Positions 33,094-42,894 are shown, counted from the first letter of the stretch. The stretch: DNA of 64,000 nucleotides from Dehalobacter sp. DCA (GCF_000305775.1 NC_018866.1:496001-560000), one strand, 5' to 3'. Notes: generated by a model from the letters alone, not told the origin. Numbers and translations are program-made.

Positions 33094-33774
33094 ATGAAGA
33101 AGCGCTTGAAAATACGTATTCAATATCTGATTGGCTGCCTTCTGGCGATATCGGTTGTTCTGATTATTTATATGCTGATCATTAATCACTATGTGGAACG
33201 GGTTGGTACGAAATACATCTGCGATGTGGATCAGGTACCTGAGGTTGACGCAGTCCTGGTGTTAGGTGCCTATGTTTTCCCGGATGGAACTGCTTCATCC
33301 ATGCTTGCCGACCGATTGACCGTGGGCTATGAGCTTTACCAGCATGGCAAGGCCCCCAAAATTCTTGTGAGTGGTGACCATGGCCGAACAGATTATGATG
33401 AAGTCAATGCTATGAAGAGGTTCCTAAAGGAGAAAGGGGTCGCGGGTCAGAATATCTTTATGGATCACGCCGGTTTTAGTACGTATGAAAGTCTTTATAG
33501 AGCAAGGGATATATTCCTCGTTAAAAAGGTAATCATCGTGACTCAGGAATATCATTTAAAGCGGGCCGTTTTTGTTGCCAGGTCTTTGGGTCTTGAAGCC
33601 TATGGGGTCCCCTCAGACCAGCATGATTACGGACAGGCAATGGCATACTATCAGATAAGAGAGATTGCAGCCCGAAATAAAGATTTTCTCTGGACAAAAA
33701 TAATCAAGCCCAAACCGACTTTTTTGGGCGATGTCATTCCGGTATTTGGCGATGGCGGGGCTACTGACGATTAA
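33094..33774 (+). CDS. SanA/YdcF-like DUF218 membrane protein
   Basis: The 226-residue protein has one N-terminal membrane segment (YLIGCLLAISVVLIIYMLII) and an external DUF218 domain with VDAVLVLGAYVFPDG, RLTVGYELYQHGKAPKILVSGDHG, DEVNAMKRFLKEKGV and VTQEYHLKRAVFVARSLG. Length and order match SanA, which affects envelope permeability in enterobacteria. The enzymatic activity is not established. It ends at a strong bidirectional terminator. Confidence 0.88.
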   Translation: MKKRLKIRIQYLIGCLLAISVVLIIYMLIINHYVERVGTKYICDVDQVPEVDAVLVLGAYVFPDGTASSMLADRLTVGYELYQHGKAPKILVSGDHGRTDYDEVNAMKRFLKEKGVAGQNIFMDHAGFSTYESLYRARDIFLVKKVIIVTQEYHLKRAVFVARSLGLEAYGVPSDQHDYGQAMAYYQIREIAARNKDFLWTKIIKPKPTFLGDVIPVFGDGGATDD

Positions 33775-33815
33775 ATAAATAACTGGAGAATGAAGTGAAC
33801 AGAATTATTCAATGG

Positions 33816-33846
33816 AAAAAGTCATCCTTGCGTGGATGACTTTTTT
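33816..33846. terminator. Bidirectional terminator
   Basis: AAAAAGTCATCC and GGATGACTTTTTT with a 6-base loop, between the convergent SanA-like and deacetylase genes. It includes the last codons of the deacetylase. Confidence 0.85.
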
Positions 33847-35087
33847 GTCAGGTATTTCTCAAGCAGGGCGTCTTTACTGATCCAGACGACTTTGGGCTTT
33901 GTTCCAAGTCTTTCTGTATCTTTTTTCGCGGACGGGTTATAGACCCGGTAAACAATTTTTTGCATGAAACCAATGAATCCGGCATTACCATTCGTATATT
34001 CAGTAACGTTAAACCCAAGGCCTTTGACACCACGGTTGATGAGTGTAACACCCAGGAAAACCTTGATATCTTTATAACCTGGATTCAAAGAGATATAGCT
34101 TGCCAGAACAGGCAGGGAGAGCCGGGCTTGTTTTAAAGCATTATAGCCGATTTTTTGGATATTGGCACCAAGGCTCTGGAAGCGGGTATTGTCTAAGTGG
34201 ATTTCACCGACCAGATCACCTGCTGAGGCGATTAATTCACCGTTTTCATTAAACAAGTCAGGTCCATGGTAGCGGGTAAGACCCAGGCGAAAAATATTGC
34301 GTTCATCAATTCTGGTAATTTGTTTACGCTGCGCGTAAAAATGCTCCCATTTCTCCCAAACGCGGAAACCAATCCTTTTCGGCAGTGACCAGTCGGGAAG
34401 CTGAAGCGGAACGAGCGGCAGCTTGCGTTCTTTTTGTATTTTCATGATCAGTGGTTTCAGGGCAGCTAAGGTATTTTCAGGAGCGCCCTCATCGCCGCCG
34501 CTGTCATGAAGCAGGACAATCGTGCCTTCTTTGGTAAGACCGGTTATTTTTTGCATAATGTGATCCGGAGTTCTTTCAATGCGCCAGTCTCTGCCGTCGG
34601 CACTCCAACTAATCAGCTTTTTGCCTTTGAAATGGCACCAAAATAAAAAGGAAAGGTTAACCCCTCCCCAGGGAGCTCTGACATAGACTGGTTCCTGACC
34701 GGTCAGACGGTGCATTTCCTCCATCGCTTTATTCCACAAGTTCCAGGTCTTTAGCGGGGGCATCAGCCAAGCGTGCCGGTGACGGTAGCCGTGACTGCCG
34801 ATGATATGACCGTGGTCTAGGATGCTCTTGACAAGTTCCGGCTGTTTTTCAGCCTTTTCAGCGACCAGAAAAAAACAGGCCTGAACATTTTGCTCGGCTA
34901 ATACTGCCAGGAATCTCGGGGTGTATCTGGGGTCGGGTCCGTCATCAAATGTTAAGGTGACACCTGGAGAATAATGACGTTTCCAGGAACCAATACCGAA
35001 AAAATGCACAAACAGTTCGGGAATAAGGGTATAGACCGCAAAGACTGAAATTGCGACGATAAAGGCGCACAGCAAGGTTGTGGACAC
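33822..35087 (-). CDS. Polysaccharide deacetylase with YkoP-like C-terminal domain
   Basis: The 421-residue product begins with GTG and has one N-terminal membrane anchor (LLCAFIVAISVFAVYTLIP). The NodB-type deacetylase domain (about 40-235) has TLTFDDGPDPRYTP, the zinc ligands SHGYRHRH, RAPWGG and IVLLHDSGGDEG, so the catalytic set looks complete. From about residue 265 follows a second domain (FRLGLTRYHGPDLFNENGE, GVTLINRGVKGLGFNVTEY) that resembles Bacillus YkoP. It probably removes acetyl groups from a wall or surface glycan. The glycosyltransferase gene upstream, resembling YkoN, is 61 bases away on the same strand. The start lacks a clear ribosome site. Confidence 0.83.
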   Translation of the reverse strand: MSTTLLCAFIVAISVFAVYTLIPELFVHFFGIGSWKRHYSPGVTLTFDDGPDPRYTPRFLAVLAEQNVQACFFLVAEKAEKQPELVKSILDHGHIIGSHGYRHRHAWLMPPLKTWNLWNKAMEEMHRLTGQEPVYVRAPWGGVNLSFLFWCHFKGKKLISWSADGRDWRIERTPDHIMQKITGLTKEGTIVLLHDSGGDEGAPENTLAALKPLIMKIQKERKLPLVPLQLPDWSLPKRIGFRVWEKWEHFYAQRKQITRIDERNIFRLGLTRYHGPDLFNENGELIASAGDLVGEIHLDNTRFQSLGANIQKIGYNALKQARLSLPVLASYISLNPGYKDIKVFLGVTLINRGVKGLGFNVTEYTNGNAGFIGFMQKIVYRVYNPSAKKDTERLGTKPKVVWISKDALLEKYLTKKSSTQG

Positions 35088-35148
35088 TGCAGATTCACTT
35101 CCCTTAAGTTGACTTTAAGTTCTATCCGAATCCTTGAGGTCCGCGAAA

Positions 35149-36306
35149 TCAGCTCGGGACTTGGGAAATATTGACCGTTTCTTTGTAGATCGGGGACTTT
35201 ACGGATTGACCTAGGGCTAGTTCCAAAATCTTTTCCCAGGCATGGTACTCTATTTCCGATAAGTAGCTGTCAACGCGGTTTTGCCAAAGTATTTGTTCGT
35301 TTTGATCTTTAAAAAAGGCGTCTAACTGTTTGGCGACCGGATAATTCAAATCTAAATCATAGATTAATTTTTTCTCGCTGAGATAATTCTTATTGATTTG
35401 TTCCTGTCCCGGAAGTGCGGAATGGACAAAAATCGGCAGTTTTTTATGAAGCGTCTCACTGATGGTTACGCCGCCGGGTTTGGTAATAATGGCATCGGCC
35501 TCGTCATACAGTGCGTTGAGGGTTTCCCTGGATGAAATATAGGACAGGGGCTTTAAGTTAGGCAGTTTCAGGGAGCGGATATCTTTATACAGTTTCTTGT
35601 TTTTGCCGCATAGCAGGGAAAAAGTGTAGGATTTTTCTTTTTTACCCGGCAGGCTGTAAAGCAAATGTTCAATATCGCCGAGACCGCCGCTTCCGCCGGA
35701 AATCAGAATATGGTAAGGAAGCGTCGGTTCGGAGGCTGTCCGAGGCAGGAAGCAGTCATCAACAGGAATACCCGTCACAAATATTTTAGACGGATCAATG
35801 TTATTCTGGGAGATTAATTGCGCCTTAATATGTTGATCAGGGACAAAATGGTAATCTATGTATTCAGTTCCCCAAAGCTTATTCACAAAGAAATCAGTGT
35901 AGACATTGATTACGGGCGCAGTTGCGATACCGGAATTTTTAAGCCTGTCGATTAAGAAGGACGGGAAGGCCTGGGTGCATACGATCAAATCAGGCTGTTC
36001 TTCTTGCAGCAGGCTATTCATTTTGTCAAGAAATTTATATTCATACCAGTTAAAGTGCTTGGTTGATTTGGTCGGGTACACAAAGTTCCGGTAAATCCAG
36101 ACGAAGGTTTGGGGCGAATGGTCGATCCAGGTCAGGTAAGTTAACCGAAATGCTTTCTCCAGCCGTTTGTCCGCATAACTGAAGAAATCTATCTTTGAGC
36201 ATTCAAGATTACTGATTCGGTTTTCTAAGGAACGAATCATTGCATCGGCTACGGTATGATGACCCGTAGGGATCTGAAGGAACGGAAGAAAAAGTATCCG
36301 CATCAT
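35149..36306 (-). CDS. MGDG-synthase-like glycosyltransferase
   Basis: The 385-residue GT28-type protein has an N-terminal acceptor domain (FLPFLQIPTGHHTVADAMI) and a C-terminal nucleotide-sugar domain (LISGGSGGLGDIEHLL, ADAIITKPGGVTISETLHKKLP). This matches the monogalactosyldiacylglycerol synthase/UgtP group, which adds sugar to diacylglycerol. AAGGGGAAG precedes the ATG. Together with the deacetylase it probably makes a surface glycolipid or glycan; the same pair of families occurs near each other in the Bacillus yko region. Confidence 0.85.
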   Translation of the reverse strand: MMRILFLPFLQIPTGHHTVADAMIRSLENRISNLECSKIDFFSYADKRLEKAFRLTYLTWIDHSPQTFVWIYRNFVYPTKSTKHFNWYEYKFLDKMNSLLQEEQPDLIVCTQAFPSFLIDRLKNSGIATAPVINVYTDFFVNKLWGTEYIDYHFVPDQHIKAQLISQNNIDPSKIFVTGIPVDDCFLPRTASEPTLPYHILISGGSGGLGDIEHLLYSLPGKKEKSYTFSLLCGKNKKLYKDIRSLKLPNLKPLSYISSRETLNALYDEADAIITKPGGVTISETLHKKLPIFVHSALPGQEQINKNYLSEKKLIYDLDLNYPVAKQLDAFFKDQNEQILWQNRVDSYLSEIEYHAWEKILELALGQSVKSPIYKETVNISQVPS

Positions 36307-36633
36307 AACTTCCCCTTTCCAGCAACCTATTATTGTCCAAAGATCATTGAAGGTAGCTATACATTTATAATTTTACTTTTTAATAGTGGTTTTTGTAAAC
36401 CTAGTTTTTCCATTTATTTTATATATATTCTTAAACAGAGCGAAGCTAGTACCTAGTTAATCCTAAAATTATAAAGATATAGGGTTGACATGGTGCCGGC
36501 CTGTGTAAAATAAAACATATCAACGAAAAGACAATAATATATTAAAATGAAAAAATTGCATTCTGCATTTCGTTTAGATTTCTGTGAACCTGCAAATAAT
36601 GATTTTGTTTAACGATAGCTGGGAGTGTGCAAA
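36307..36633. other. Intergenic region with a possible promoter
   Basis: AT-rich and without coding sense. TTGACA at about 36485 with an AT-rich -10 area could serve the 36634 gene. No repeat or RNA structure was recognised. Confidence 0.35.
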
Positions 36634-37212
36634 TTGTCAAAGAAAAAAAACAAACTAATCAGTTATTCCAATATGATTGCCACTGTTGGGACAGCCATAC
36701 TTGCTGTGACGGCACTGATCACCGTCTATATCACCGTATCTGCCTGGAACGAGGAGAGAGAAGCCAACCGTCCGTACTTTACGTTCAAGGATTCTCCCGA
36801 AGTGGTATTGAGAGAGTCACCTGAATTTGAGATGGTTTTTACCAATGTCGGCGAGCATCCGGCTGTTAGTCTTTGGAGCAAGTCTATTGTTTTTCAGGCC
36901 GGTTTAAAGGAAAAACCGGTCACAATTGACGAATACGCGCTCGTCAATGATATTCCTAAAAATGCTTCGGCCACCTTACTGATTAGTCTCCAAGGCATAA
37001 ACAAACAAAAGACATTAAAAGATGTGCCTCCGTATTTCTTCGTAATTGTTTTGAGATATGAAGACCCGATCATCAATGAAAGCTTTGAACAAACGCTGTA
37101 TATCAAATGGAATGGTATGAAAGGCGGGGAAATCCTCACAACCAACCATGCGGAAGAAGCCGAGAAGGAACAGATCATTCAGTATTTTAAGCAAAATAGA
37201 ATTAATTTATAG
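36634..37212 (+). CDS. Single-pass membrane protein, unknown function
   Basis: TTG 36634 is preferred because GGGAG lies 9 bases upstream; GTG 36625 is possible. The 192-residue protein has one membrane segment (MIATVGTAILAVTALITVYITV) and then a beta-rich domain (PYFTFKDSPEVVLRESPEFE, FTNVGEHPAVSLWSK, VIVLRYEDPI). This arrangement is common among membrane proteins of unknown role with one immunoglobulin-like domain. Neighbours give no hint. Confidence 0.65.
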   Translation: MSKKKNKLISYSNMIATVGTAILAVTALITVYITVSAWNEEREANRPYFTFKDSPEVVLRESPEFEMVFTNVGEHPAVSLWSKSIVFQAGLKEKPVTIDEYALVNDIPKNASATLLISLQGINKQKTLKDVPPYFFVIVLRYEDPIINESFEQTLYIKWNGMKGGEILTTNHAEEAEKEQIIQYFKQNRINL

Positions 37213-37374
37213 ATAGCTGAATGCAAATGATCTGGATATTTAAAGATATTTAGTCACCGTTTATTTGAAATTCGGATAGCTCATTTTGAAATGAAAGTGT
37301 TATGATAACGGTATAGCAATTAATGGTTGCAACCTCAACAAGAAGTTGCGCGATTTGGATAAGGGGAAAACAAA

Positions 37375-38295
37375 ATGGCAGATCTTATTTCCAGAGCAAG
37401 GGGAGCAATGCTCGGGGTGGCAGCCGGGGATGCGCTTGGGGCAACCCTTGAATTTATGAACCGCGAAGAAATTGTTCATACCTATGGCCGACACCGGGAT
37501 ATGACCGGCGGGGGATTCTGGAAATTGGCACCCGGAGAAATTACCGATGATACAGAAATGACCCTTGCGGCAGCCAACGGGATTCTTGAAGACCCTGCAG
37601 ACCCAGTAAAGCACGTCGCCCGTCATTTTCGGGAATGGTCCCGGCAAGAGCCCAAATGTATCGGAAATATCTGCCGGATGGTTCTGCAGGAAGGAATCCG
37701 GACAGAAGCGGATAACGAACAGGAATGGCTGCAAATCGCTGAGAATGCCCATCGACTCAGCGGCGGGAGAAGCGGCGGCAATGGTTCACTGATGAGAACG
37801 GTCCCGGTGGTCATTGCCTATCACAATAACCTGCCGAAAATGACGGATCTAGCGGCAAGATTATCGGCTCTGACCCATTATGATCCACTAGCAGGAGCTT
37901 GTGTGGTTTTTTACTGTAAAATTGTCAGGGAATTGCTTTTAGGCGGAGAACTCCGCATCGTGCTGGAAAAGGCCCAGGCGGATGCTCCGTTTGCCCTGCA
38001 AATGAACTTAAGTGCTGATCAAATGAAAACAAGCGGTTACGTTGTCCATACATTGGAAACTGCTTTAAACTGTGTCTTTCAGACCAATTCTCTGGAAGAA
38101 GCGCTGGTGATGGCCGTAAACCTCGGAGGAGACGCGGATACGATCGGCGCAGTAACCGGCGGGATGGCCGGAGCCTGCTATGGCATAGAGAACATACCTT
38201 CCAGGTGGCTGGAGAAGCTCTCGCGAAGAGATGAACTCTTAGCGCTGACGGACAGGCTGCTTGCTATTGGCAGGGGGACGAAAATAGGTATTTGA
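37375..38295 (+). CDS. ADP-ribosylglycohydrolase family protein
   Basis: The 306-residue protein has the DraG-type metal-binding pattern: AGDALGATLEF, DDTEMTLAAANGI in the N-terminal half and NLGGDADTIGAVTGGMAGACYG near the end. Such enzymes remove ADP-ribose from proteins or free ADP-ribose compounds with magnesium. No DraT gene or nitrogenase gene is adjacent, so nitrogenase control is not supported. AAGGGG lies upstream of the ATG. Its last codons overlap the glnS promoter. Confidence 0.88.
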   Translation: MADLISRARGAMLGVAAGDALGATLEFMNREEIVHTYGRHRDMTGGGFWKLAPGEITDDTEMTLAAANGILEDPADPVKHVARHFREWSRQEPKCIGNICRMVLQEGIRTEADNEQEWLQIAENAHRLSGGRSGGNGSLMRTVPVVIAYHNNLPKMTDLAARLSALTHYDPLAGACVVFYCKIVRELLLGGELRIVLEKAQADAPFALQMNLSADQMKTSGYVVHTLETALNCVFQTNSLEEALVMAVNLGGDADTIGAVTGGMAGACYGIENIPSRWLEKLSRRDELLALTDRLLAIGRGTKIGI

Positions 38296-38319
38296 TATTT
38301 TTTAGAAATCTACTATACT
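38292..38319 (+). promoter_or_regulatory. Probable sigma-A promoter of glnS
   Basis: TTGATA (38292-38297), 16 bases, TATACT (38314-38319). The expected transcript starts about 30 bases before the ATT start codon. Confidence 0.6.
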
Positions 38320-38356
38320 AAGATAATATAAGTGTTTTTCGTAGGGGGTTACTGCT

Positions 38357-40069
38357 ATTAATACATCAAATACATCGAATACATCGAATTCTTCTTATTC
38401 ATCGTCCAATTTCATTCATAACATCATTCGGGAAGATTTAAAGCTGAATAAAAACAACGGCAGGGTACATACACGTTTTCCGCCTGAACCTAACGGCTAT
38501 CTTCATATCGGACACGCCAAATCCATCTGTTTGAATTTTGGCACCGCGCTGGAATTTAACGGATGCTGCAATCTTAGGTTTGACGACACCAACCCGAGCA
38601 AAGAGGAAACTGAGTTTGTCGAGTCGATTCAGGAAGATGTCCAATGGCTGGGGTTTTCCTGGCAGGACAGGATGTACTATGCTTCCGATTACTTTGAAAA
38701 GCTGTACGCGTTTGCCGTAGAGCTGATTGAAAAAGGCAAGGCTTTTATCTGTGATTTGTCGGCAGAGGAAATACGGGAATACCGTGGGACGCTGACCCAG
38801 CCTGGAACGGACAGCCCTTACCGGGGCCGTTCCGTAGAAGAAAGTCTTGACTTGTTCCAAAGAATGAGAGCCGGAGAATTCCCGAACGGCGCGAAAGTGC
38901 TCAGAGCAAAAATTGATATGAGTTCTCCGAATTTAAATATGCGCGATCCAGTGATTTACCGCATCATGCATGCGTCGCATCATCGGACCGGAGACACCTG
39001 GTGTATTTACCCGATGTATGACTTTGCTCATCCTTTATCGGATGCGCTTGAACATATTACCCATTCGATCTGCACGATGGAGTTTGAAGACCACCGGCCG
39101 CTCTATGACTGGCTGACAGAACAGCTGATTGAAGAGGACAGGCCCCGGCAATATGAGTTTGCACGTCTGGATCTAACGAATACAGTCATGAGCAAAAGAA
39201 AGCTTCGTCAGCTGGTTGAAGGCGGCTATGTTCAGGGATGGGATGATCCCCGGATGCCGACGATCTCCGGTTTAAGGCGCAGAGGCTATACGCCGGAAGC
39301 GATCAGAGATTTCTGCGACCGTATCGGGGTAGCTAAAGCTAACAGCATTGTCGATGTCGCTTTACTGGAACATTGCCTGCGTGAAGATCTGAATTCCAAA
39401 GCCAAGAGGGTCATGGCTGTTTTGGATCCAATCAAGGTTGTTCTGATCAATTATCCTGAAGACCAGGATGAATTCCTGGAAGCAGAGAACAGTCCGGAGC
39501 ATCCGGAGGCAGGAATCAGATTGATCCCGTTTTCGCGGACCCTATATATTGAACGCGAAGACTTTATGGAGGAGCCGCCCAAAAAATTCTTCCGTCTTTC
39601 CCTCGGTAATGAAGTCCGGCTAAAACATGCCTATATTATTCAATGTGAAAGAGTCCTGAAAGATGAAGATGGCCGGATCATCGAAATCCATTGTACGTAT
39701 GATCCGGACACCAAAAGCGGCGGTTCGGCCAGCTCAAGAAAAGTCAAAGGGACGCTTCATTGGGTCTCGGCGCCCCATGCTGAAAACGCTGAGATACGCT
39801 TGTATGACTATTTGATCAGGGATGACCAGTATACGGAAGATGATTCGGCAGAGAGTGACGACTTCCTTGCCAGAATCAATCCGGATTCTCTGCGAATTCT
39901 GAAACAATGCAAAATTGAACCGGGTTTGAAAGAAGCTGATCCCGGCAGCAAATATCAATTCTTGAGACAGGGTTATTTCTGTGCGGACTTGAAAGACCAT
40001 TCCACTGATCATCCGGTCTTTAACCAGATCGTCGGACTGCGGGACAGTTGGGCAAAGATGAATAAATAA
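38357..40069 (+). CDS. glnS: Glutamine--tRNA ligase, apparent ATT start
   Basis: The protein reads back from TTG 38531 without a break through [17 protein letters not shown] (HIGH motif) to position 38345, after an in-frame TAG at 38342-38344. No ATG, GTG or TTG occurs in that stretch. ATT at 38357, 8 bases after AGGGGG, is the best start, giving 570 residues, close to other GlnRS. The other active-site loop is [12 protein letters not shown] three-copy 9-base repeat (NTS NTS NTS) follows the start. The enzyme charges tRNA-Gln directly. Many Firmicutes use the amidotransferase route instead, so this gene may have come by transfer. Confidence 0.9.
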   Translation: MNTSNTSNTSNSSYSSSNFIHNIIREDLKLNKNNGRVHTRFPPEPNGYLHIGHAKSICLNFGTALEFNGCCNLRFDDTNPSKEETEFVESIQEDVQWLGFSWQDRMYYASDYFEKLYAFAVELIEKGKAFICDLSAEEIREYRGTLTQPGTDSPYRGRSVEESLDLFQRMRAGEFPNGAKVLRAKIDMSSPNLNMRDPVIYRIMHASHHRTGDTWCIYPMYDFAHPLSDALEHITHSICTMEFEDHRPLYDWLTEQLIEEDRPRQYEFARLDLTNTVMSKRKLRQLVEGGYVQGWDDPRMPTISGLRRRGYTPEAIRDFCDRIGVAKANSIVDVALLEHCLREDLNSKAKRVMAVLDPIKVVLINYPEDQDEFLEAENSPEHPEAGIRLIPFSRTLYIEREDFMEEPPKKFFRLSLGNEVRLKHAYIIQCERVLKDEDGRIIEIHCTYDPDTKSGGSASSRKVKGTLHWVSAPHAENAEIRLYDYLIRDDQYTEDDSAESDDFLARINPDSLRILKQCKIEPGLKEADPGSKYQFLRQGYFCADLKDHSTDHPVFNQIVGLRDSWAKMNK

Positions 40070-40233
40070 TCTTGGAAATAATCTTGGAAACATGGTGAGA
40101 ATTTTTTTGTTTTATGAAAGTAAAGGGGCTGTATCACAACTTAGCCCCAAGCGAAAGACGTCAATTTAAAAAAATGGCGTCTTTTCTTTTTGGGGTAGTG
40201 CAGACTCGCACAGTCCACCGCTCCCCCGTTCTC

Positions 40234-40339
40234 GCAGCTAAAAACAGAAACCCTCGCTAACATGCCAAAACCCCGCTGTTTACTGCAAGTTAACCGTTGG
40301 CATGTTTTAACGCTGCGGATTTCTGTTTTTTAACGCTGC
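40234..40339. repeat. Long palindrome in the IS left end
   Basis: Outer arms include GCAGC and TAAAAACAGAAA paired with TTTCTGTTTTTTA and GCTGC. Inner arms are AACATGCCAA (40259-40268) and TTGGCATGTT (40297-40306). It forms a stem of about 106 bases. The short copy at 31791 lacks it, so it may be a separate insertion. Confidence 0.65.
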
Positions 40340-40474
40340 TGCCACTAACGTCCGCTTGTGAATCTGTGCAAGTCTGCAATATTTGAAGAAATCAGCAGAT
40401 ATAGGGAGATATTTTGACGTGAATGTGGTATAATGTCTATGGATATAAATATTGCCATATTTGGAGGTATTTGA

Positions 40475-42079
40475 ATGTCTAAGAAAGGGCAGAAAGTACA
40501 TACCAAGAAAGTATTTAAACCTTATGTGCAGGAACAACAAACACTGCCGTTAAGCATCGACAGCCTGATTCCTCAAAACCATGTCGTCCGAGTTGTGAAT
40601 CGTGCTATCGATCGCATGAATCTCGAACCCTTGTTTGCCAAATATCCTGGAGGCGGCCGTTCCAGCTTTCACCCTGTCATGATGACCAAGTTATTGGTTT
40701 ATGCGTATACGGACAGGGTTTTTTCATGCCGCCGGATAGCAAAAGCGGCCCGTGAAAATATTATGTATATGTGGCTGTGCGGCGGCAATCAGCCGGATTT
40801 CATGTCAGTTAACCGCTTCCGGAGTGAACGGATGAAAGAGGTTATTCTAGAAGTATTTGCTGAAGTTATTGAACTCTTAGTCAAAGAAAAATACATCAAG
40901 CTGGAAAATTATTTTTTAGACGGGACAAAAATTGAGGCCAATGCCAATAAATACAGTTGGGTATGGGGCAAATCCACGAAGCGCTATAAAGAAGCGTTAA
41001 GGGAGAAATGCCGGGAATTATTTAAAGAAATCGATCAGATCAATGAAGAAGAAAATGCGGAATACGGCGACAGTGATTTAGAAGAGCTAGGCAATGGCAA
41101 GCCCATTGACTCAGAGGCTATTGAAGAAGCCGTAAGGAAAATTGACGAGAGACTGGCTAAGAAATCGGAAGAAGAGACAGTAGATGCTGAAACCAAAAAG
41201 TTAAAGAAAACAAGAAACACCCTTACGAAAGATTATCTGCCAAGAATGCAGAAATATGAACAGCAAGAACTGATCCTGGAAGAAAGAAACAGTTACTCCA
41301 AGACAGATCACGATGCCACCTTTATGCGAATGAAAGAAGACCATATGAAAAACGGTCAGTTAAAGCCAGGTTACAATGTCCAGATCGGGACGGAGAACCA
41401 GTTTGTGGTCGGTTACAGTGTTCATCAGAGACCGGGCGATACCAGCTGTATGAAGGATCACCTGGAAGAATTAAAAACGCTCCTGCATGGGGAATTACCA
41501 AAGAATATTATTGCCGATGCCGGCTATGGCAGCGAAGAAAATTACGACTATCTGCAGGAGAAAAAGCTTGTGTCTTATGTCAAATATAATACCTTCCACA
41601 AAGAAGCCAGTAAGAAATGGAAAGAAGACATAACGAAACCACAGAACTTCACCTATGACCATGAAAATGATGAATATATCTGCGGTTATGGGAGAACACT
41701 CATTTTCTTATACGAGCGGCACCAAAAAAGTGACAATGGCTATAGGAGTTTGATCCGAATCTATGAATGCCTGAATTGTTCCGGGTGTCCTCATCGGAAC
41801 CAGTGCGTGAAGTCATCCGATCCATACGCTAACAGAAGAATATATGTCAATCGCAAACTGAATGCCTATAAAGAACAGGCCCGCAGGAATTTGTGTTCAG
41901 AAGAAGGTTTGCGCATGAGGAGCTTGAGGCCGGTCGAGGTTGAAAGCGTCTTTGGAGACATTAAAGGGAATCACGGTATGCGAAGATTCCTGTTAAAAGG
42001 GCTAGAAAAGGTTAAAATTGAGTGGGGATTACATTGCATCGCTCATAATATGAGAAAAATGGCGTTGATCACTGGATAG
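40475..42079 (+). CDS. IS1182-family transposase
   Basis: The 534-residue protein has the N-terminal DUF772 region (SLIPQNHVVRVVNRAIDR, FHPVMMTKLLVYAY). DDE catalytic parts follow: DGTKIEANANKY, IADAGYGSEENY and the late Glu region RRFLLKGLEKVKIEWGLHCIAHN. A Cys cluster (CLNCSGCPHRNQC) lies between. It is full length with no frameshift, so it is probably active. A good ribosome site (TTTGGAGGT) precedes the ATG. Confidence 0.92.
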   Translation: MSKKGQKVHTKKVFKPYVQEQQTLPLSIDSLIPQNHVVRVVNRAIDRMNLEPLFAKYPGGGRSSFHPVMMTKLLVYAYTDRVFSCRRIAKAARENIMYMWLCGGNQPDFMSVNRFRSERMKEVILEVFAEVIELLVKEKYIKLENYFLDGTKIEANANKYSWVWGKSTKRYKEALREKCRELFKEIDQINEEENAEYGDSDLEELGNGKPIDSEAIEEAVRKIDERLAKKSEEETVDAETKKLKKTRNTLTKDYLPRMQKYEQQELILEERNSYSKTDHDATFMRMKEDHMKNGQLKPGYNVQIGTENQFVVGYSVHQRPGDTSCMKDHLEELKTLLHGELPKNIIADAGYGSEENYDYLQEKKLVSYVKYNTFHKEASKKWKEDITKPQNFTYDHENDEYICGYGRTLIFLYERHQKSDNGYRSLIRIYECLNCSGCPHRNQCVKSSDPYANRRIYVNRKLNAYKEQARRNLCSEEGLRMRSLRPVEVESVFGDIKGNHGMRRFLLKGLEKVKIEWGLHCIAHNMRKMALITG

Positions 42080-42115
42080 GAAACTAAATTTTAAAAAATT
42101 CACCATAAAAAGTGA

Positions 42116-42153
42116 GGGGGCGCAACCGAAACCTAAAGTTTCGTTACGCCCCC
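42116..42153 (-). terminator. Hairpin at the IS right end, ends the spore protein transcript
   Basis: GGGGGCG and CGCCCCC with an inner GAAAC/GTTTC pair. It stands 35 bases after the SASP stop codon on the minus strand and can act as its terminator. The counterpart is at 32009-32043. Confidence 0.6.
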
Positions 42154-42187
42154 TTGTACGTTGCTTCTAAAAGTGAACAAAGAGAAG

Positions 42188-42394
42188 TTAGATTCTCTGT
42201 CCGTTTTTCAACTGCTGCTCAGCAAATTGTATCATGCGTTTGGTCATATTGCCGCCGACAGTTCCGTTTTCACGGGAAGTGCGGTCTGCACCCAGCGTAG
42301 CGTTCATTTCATTAGCGATCTCGTATTTCAGTTGATCCAATCCTTTTCCTACGCCCTGGACGGCAGGAGTGTTTGAATTTCTTTCACCAGCCAT
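42188..42394 (-). CDS. Alpha/beta-type small acid-soluble spore protein
   Basis: The 68-residue protein has the SASP signatures LDQLKYEIANEMNATLGADR (including the germination protease site region) and GGNMTKRMIQFAEQQL. It coats and protects DNA in dormant spores. AGGAGGA precedes the ATG. It indicates that the organism carries sporulation genes. It should be made late in the forespore, but no promoter was assigned. Confidence 0.93.
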   Translation of the reverse strand: MAGERNSNTPAVQGVGKGLDQLKYEIANEMNATLGADRTSRENGTVGGNMTKRMIQFAEQQLKNGQRI

Positions 42395-42555
42395 GTCATT
42401 TTCCTCCTTAAAAATATAAGTTTTTTTGTTTGGGAGTCGTTCTTATTATTTGTGAATTTGATTTTCTTAAACCCGGTAATTGTTTGCTTATATTTTAGGA
42501 AGTAACATATCTGGGAAAAGCTCAATATAAATATTTCTTAAAAAATTTATGCCTT

Positions 42556-42894
42556 TTAGACGGCTTTTTCTCCCGATTCTCCTGTTCTGATCCGTACGGC
42601 ATTCAGCACATCATAGACGAAGATTTTTCCGTCACCGATTTCTCCCGTTCTGGCAGTTTCGGTAATGATTTCGATAACTTTATCCACGGATTCGTCCGGG
42701 ACAATAATTTCGATTTTGTATTTGGGCAATAGATTGATGGTATAGGCATTTCCACGGTATACTTCTGTTTTTCCCTGCTGCAGTCCGCAGCCGATTACGT
42801 TGGTGACCGTCATTCCTTTGATACCAAATTTTCCGAGGGCTTCTTTCACATTTTCTAATTTGGCTGGCCGAATAATACACTCAATTTTTTTCAT
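42556..42894 (-). CDS. glnB: Nitrogen regulatory PII protein
   Basis: ATG 42894 has AGAGGTGG upstream. The 112-residue size is standard. Features are [20 protein letters not shown], the T-loop with its Tyr in TEVYRGNAY, and [23 protein letters not shown] senses 2-oxoglutarate and ATP/ADP and controls nitrogen proteins. No amtB is adjacent, so it is an orphan copy; GlnB or GlnK cannot be told apart. A hairpin with a T-run in its leader suggests attenuation. Confidence 0.9.
   Translation of the reverse strand: MKKIECIIRPAKLENVKEALGKFGIKGMTVTNVIGCGLQQGKTEVYRGNAYTINLLPKYKIEIIVPDESVDKVIEIITETARTGEIGDGKIFVYDVLNAVRIRTGESGEKAV

Larger units (their letters stand above)
40128..42153 (+). mobile_element. 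IS1182-type insertion sequence
   Basis: An intact transposase gene with flanks shared by the short element at 31791. The left end begins near AAAGGGGCTGTATCAC and includes a terminator-like hairpin (40158-40193); the right end is the hairpin GGGGGCG...CGCCCCC at 42116-42153. Clear terminal inverted repeats were not found, so the limits are estimates from the matching copy. Confidence 0.7.
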
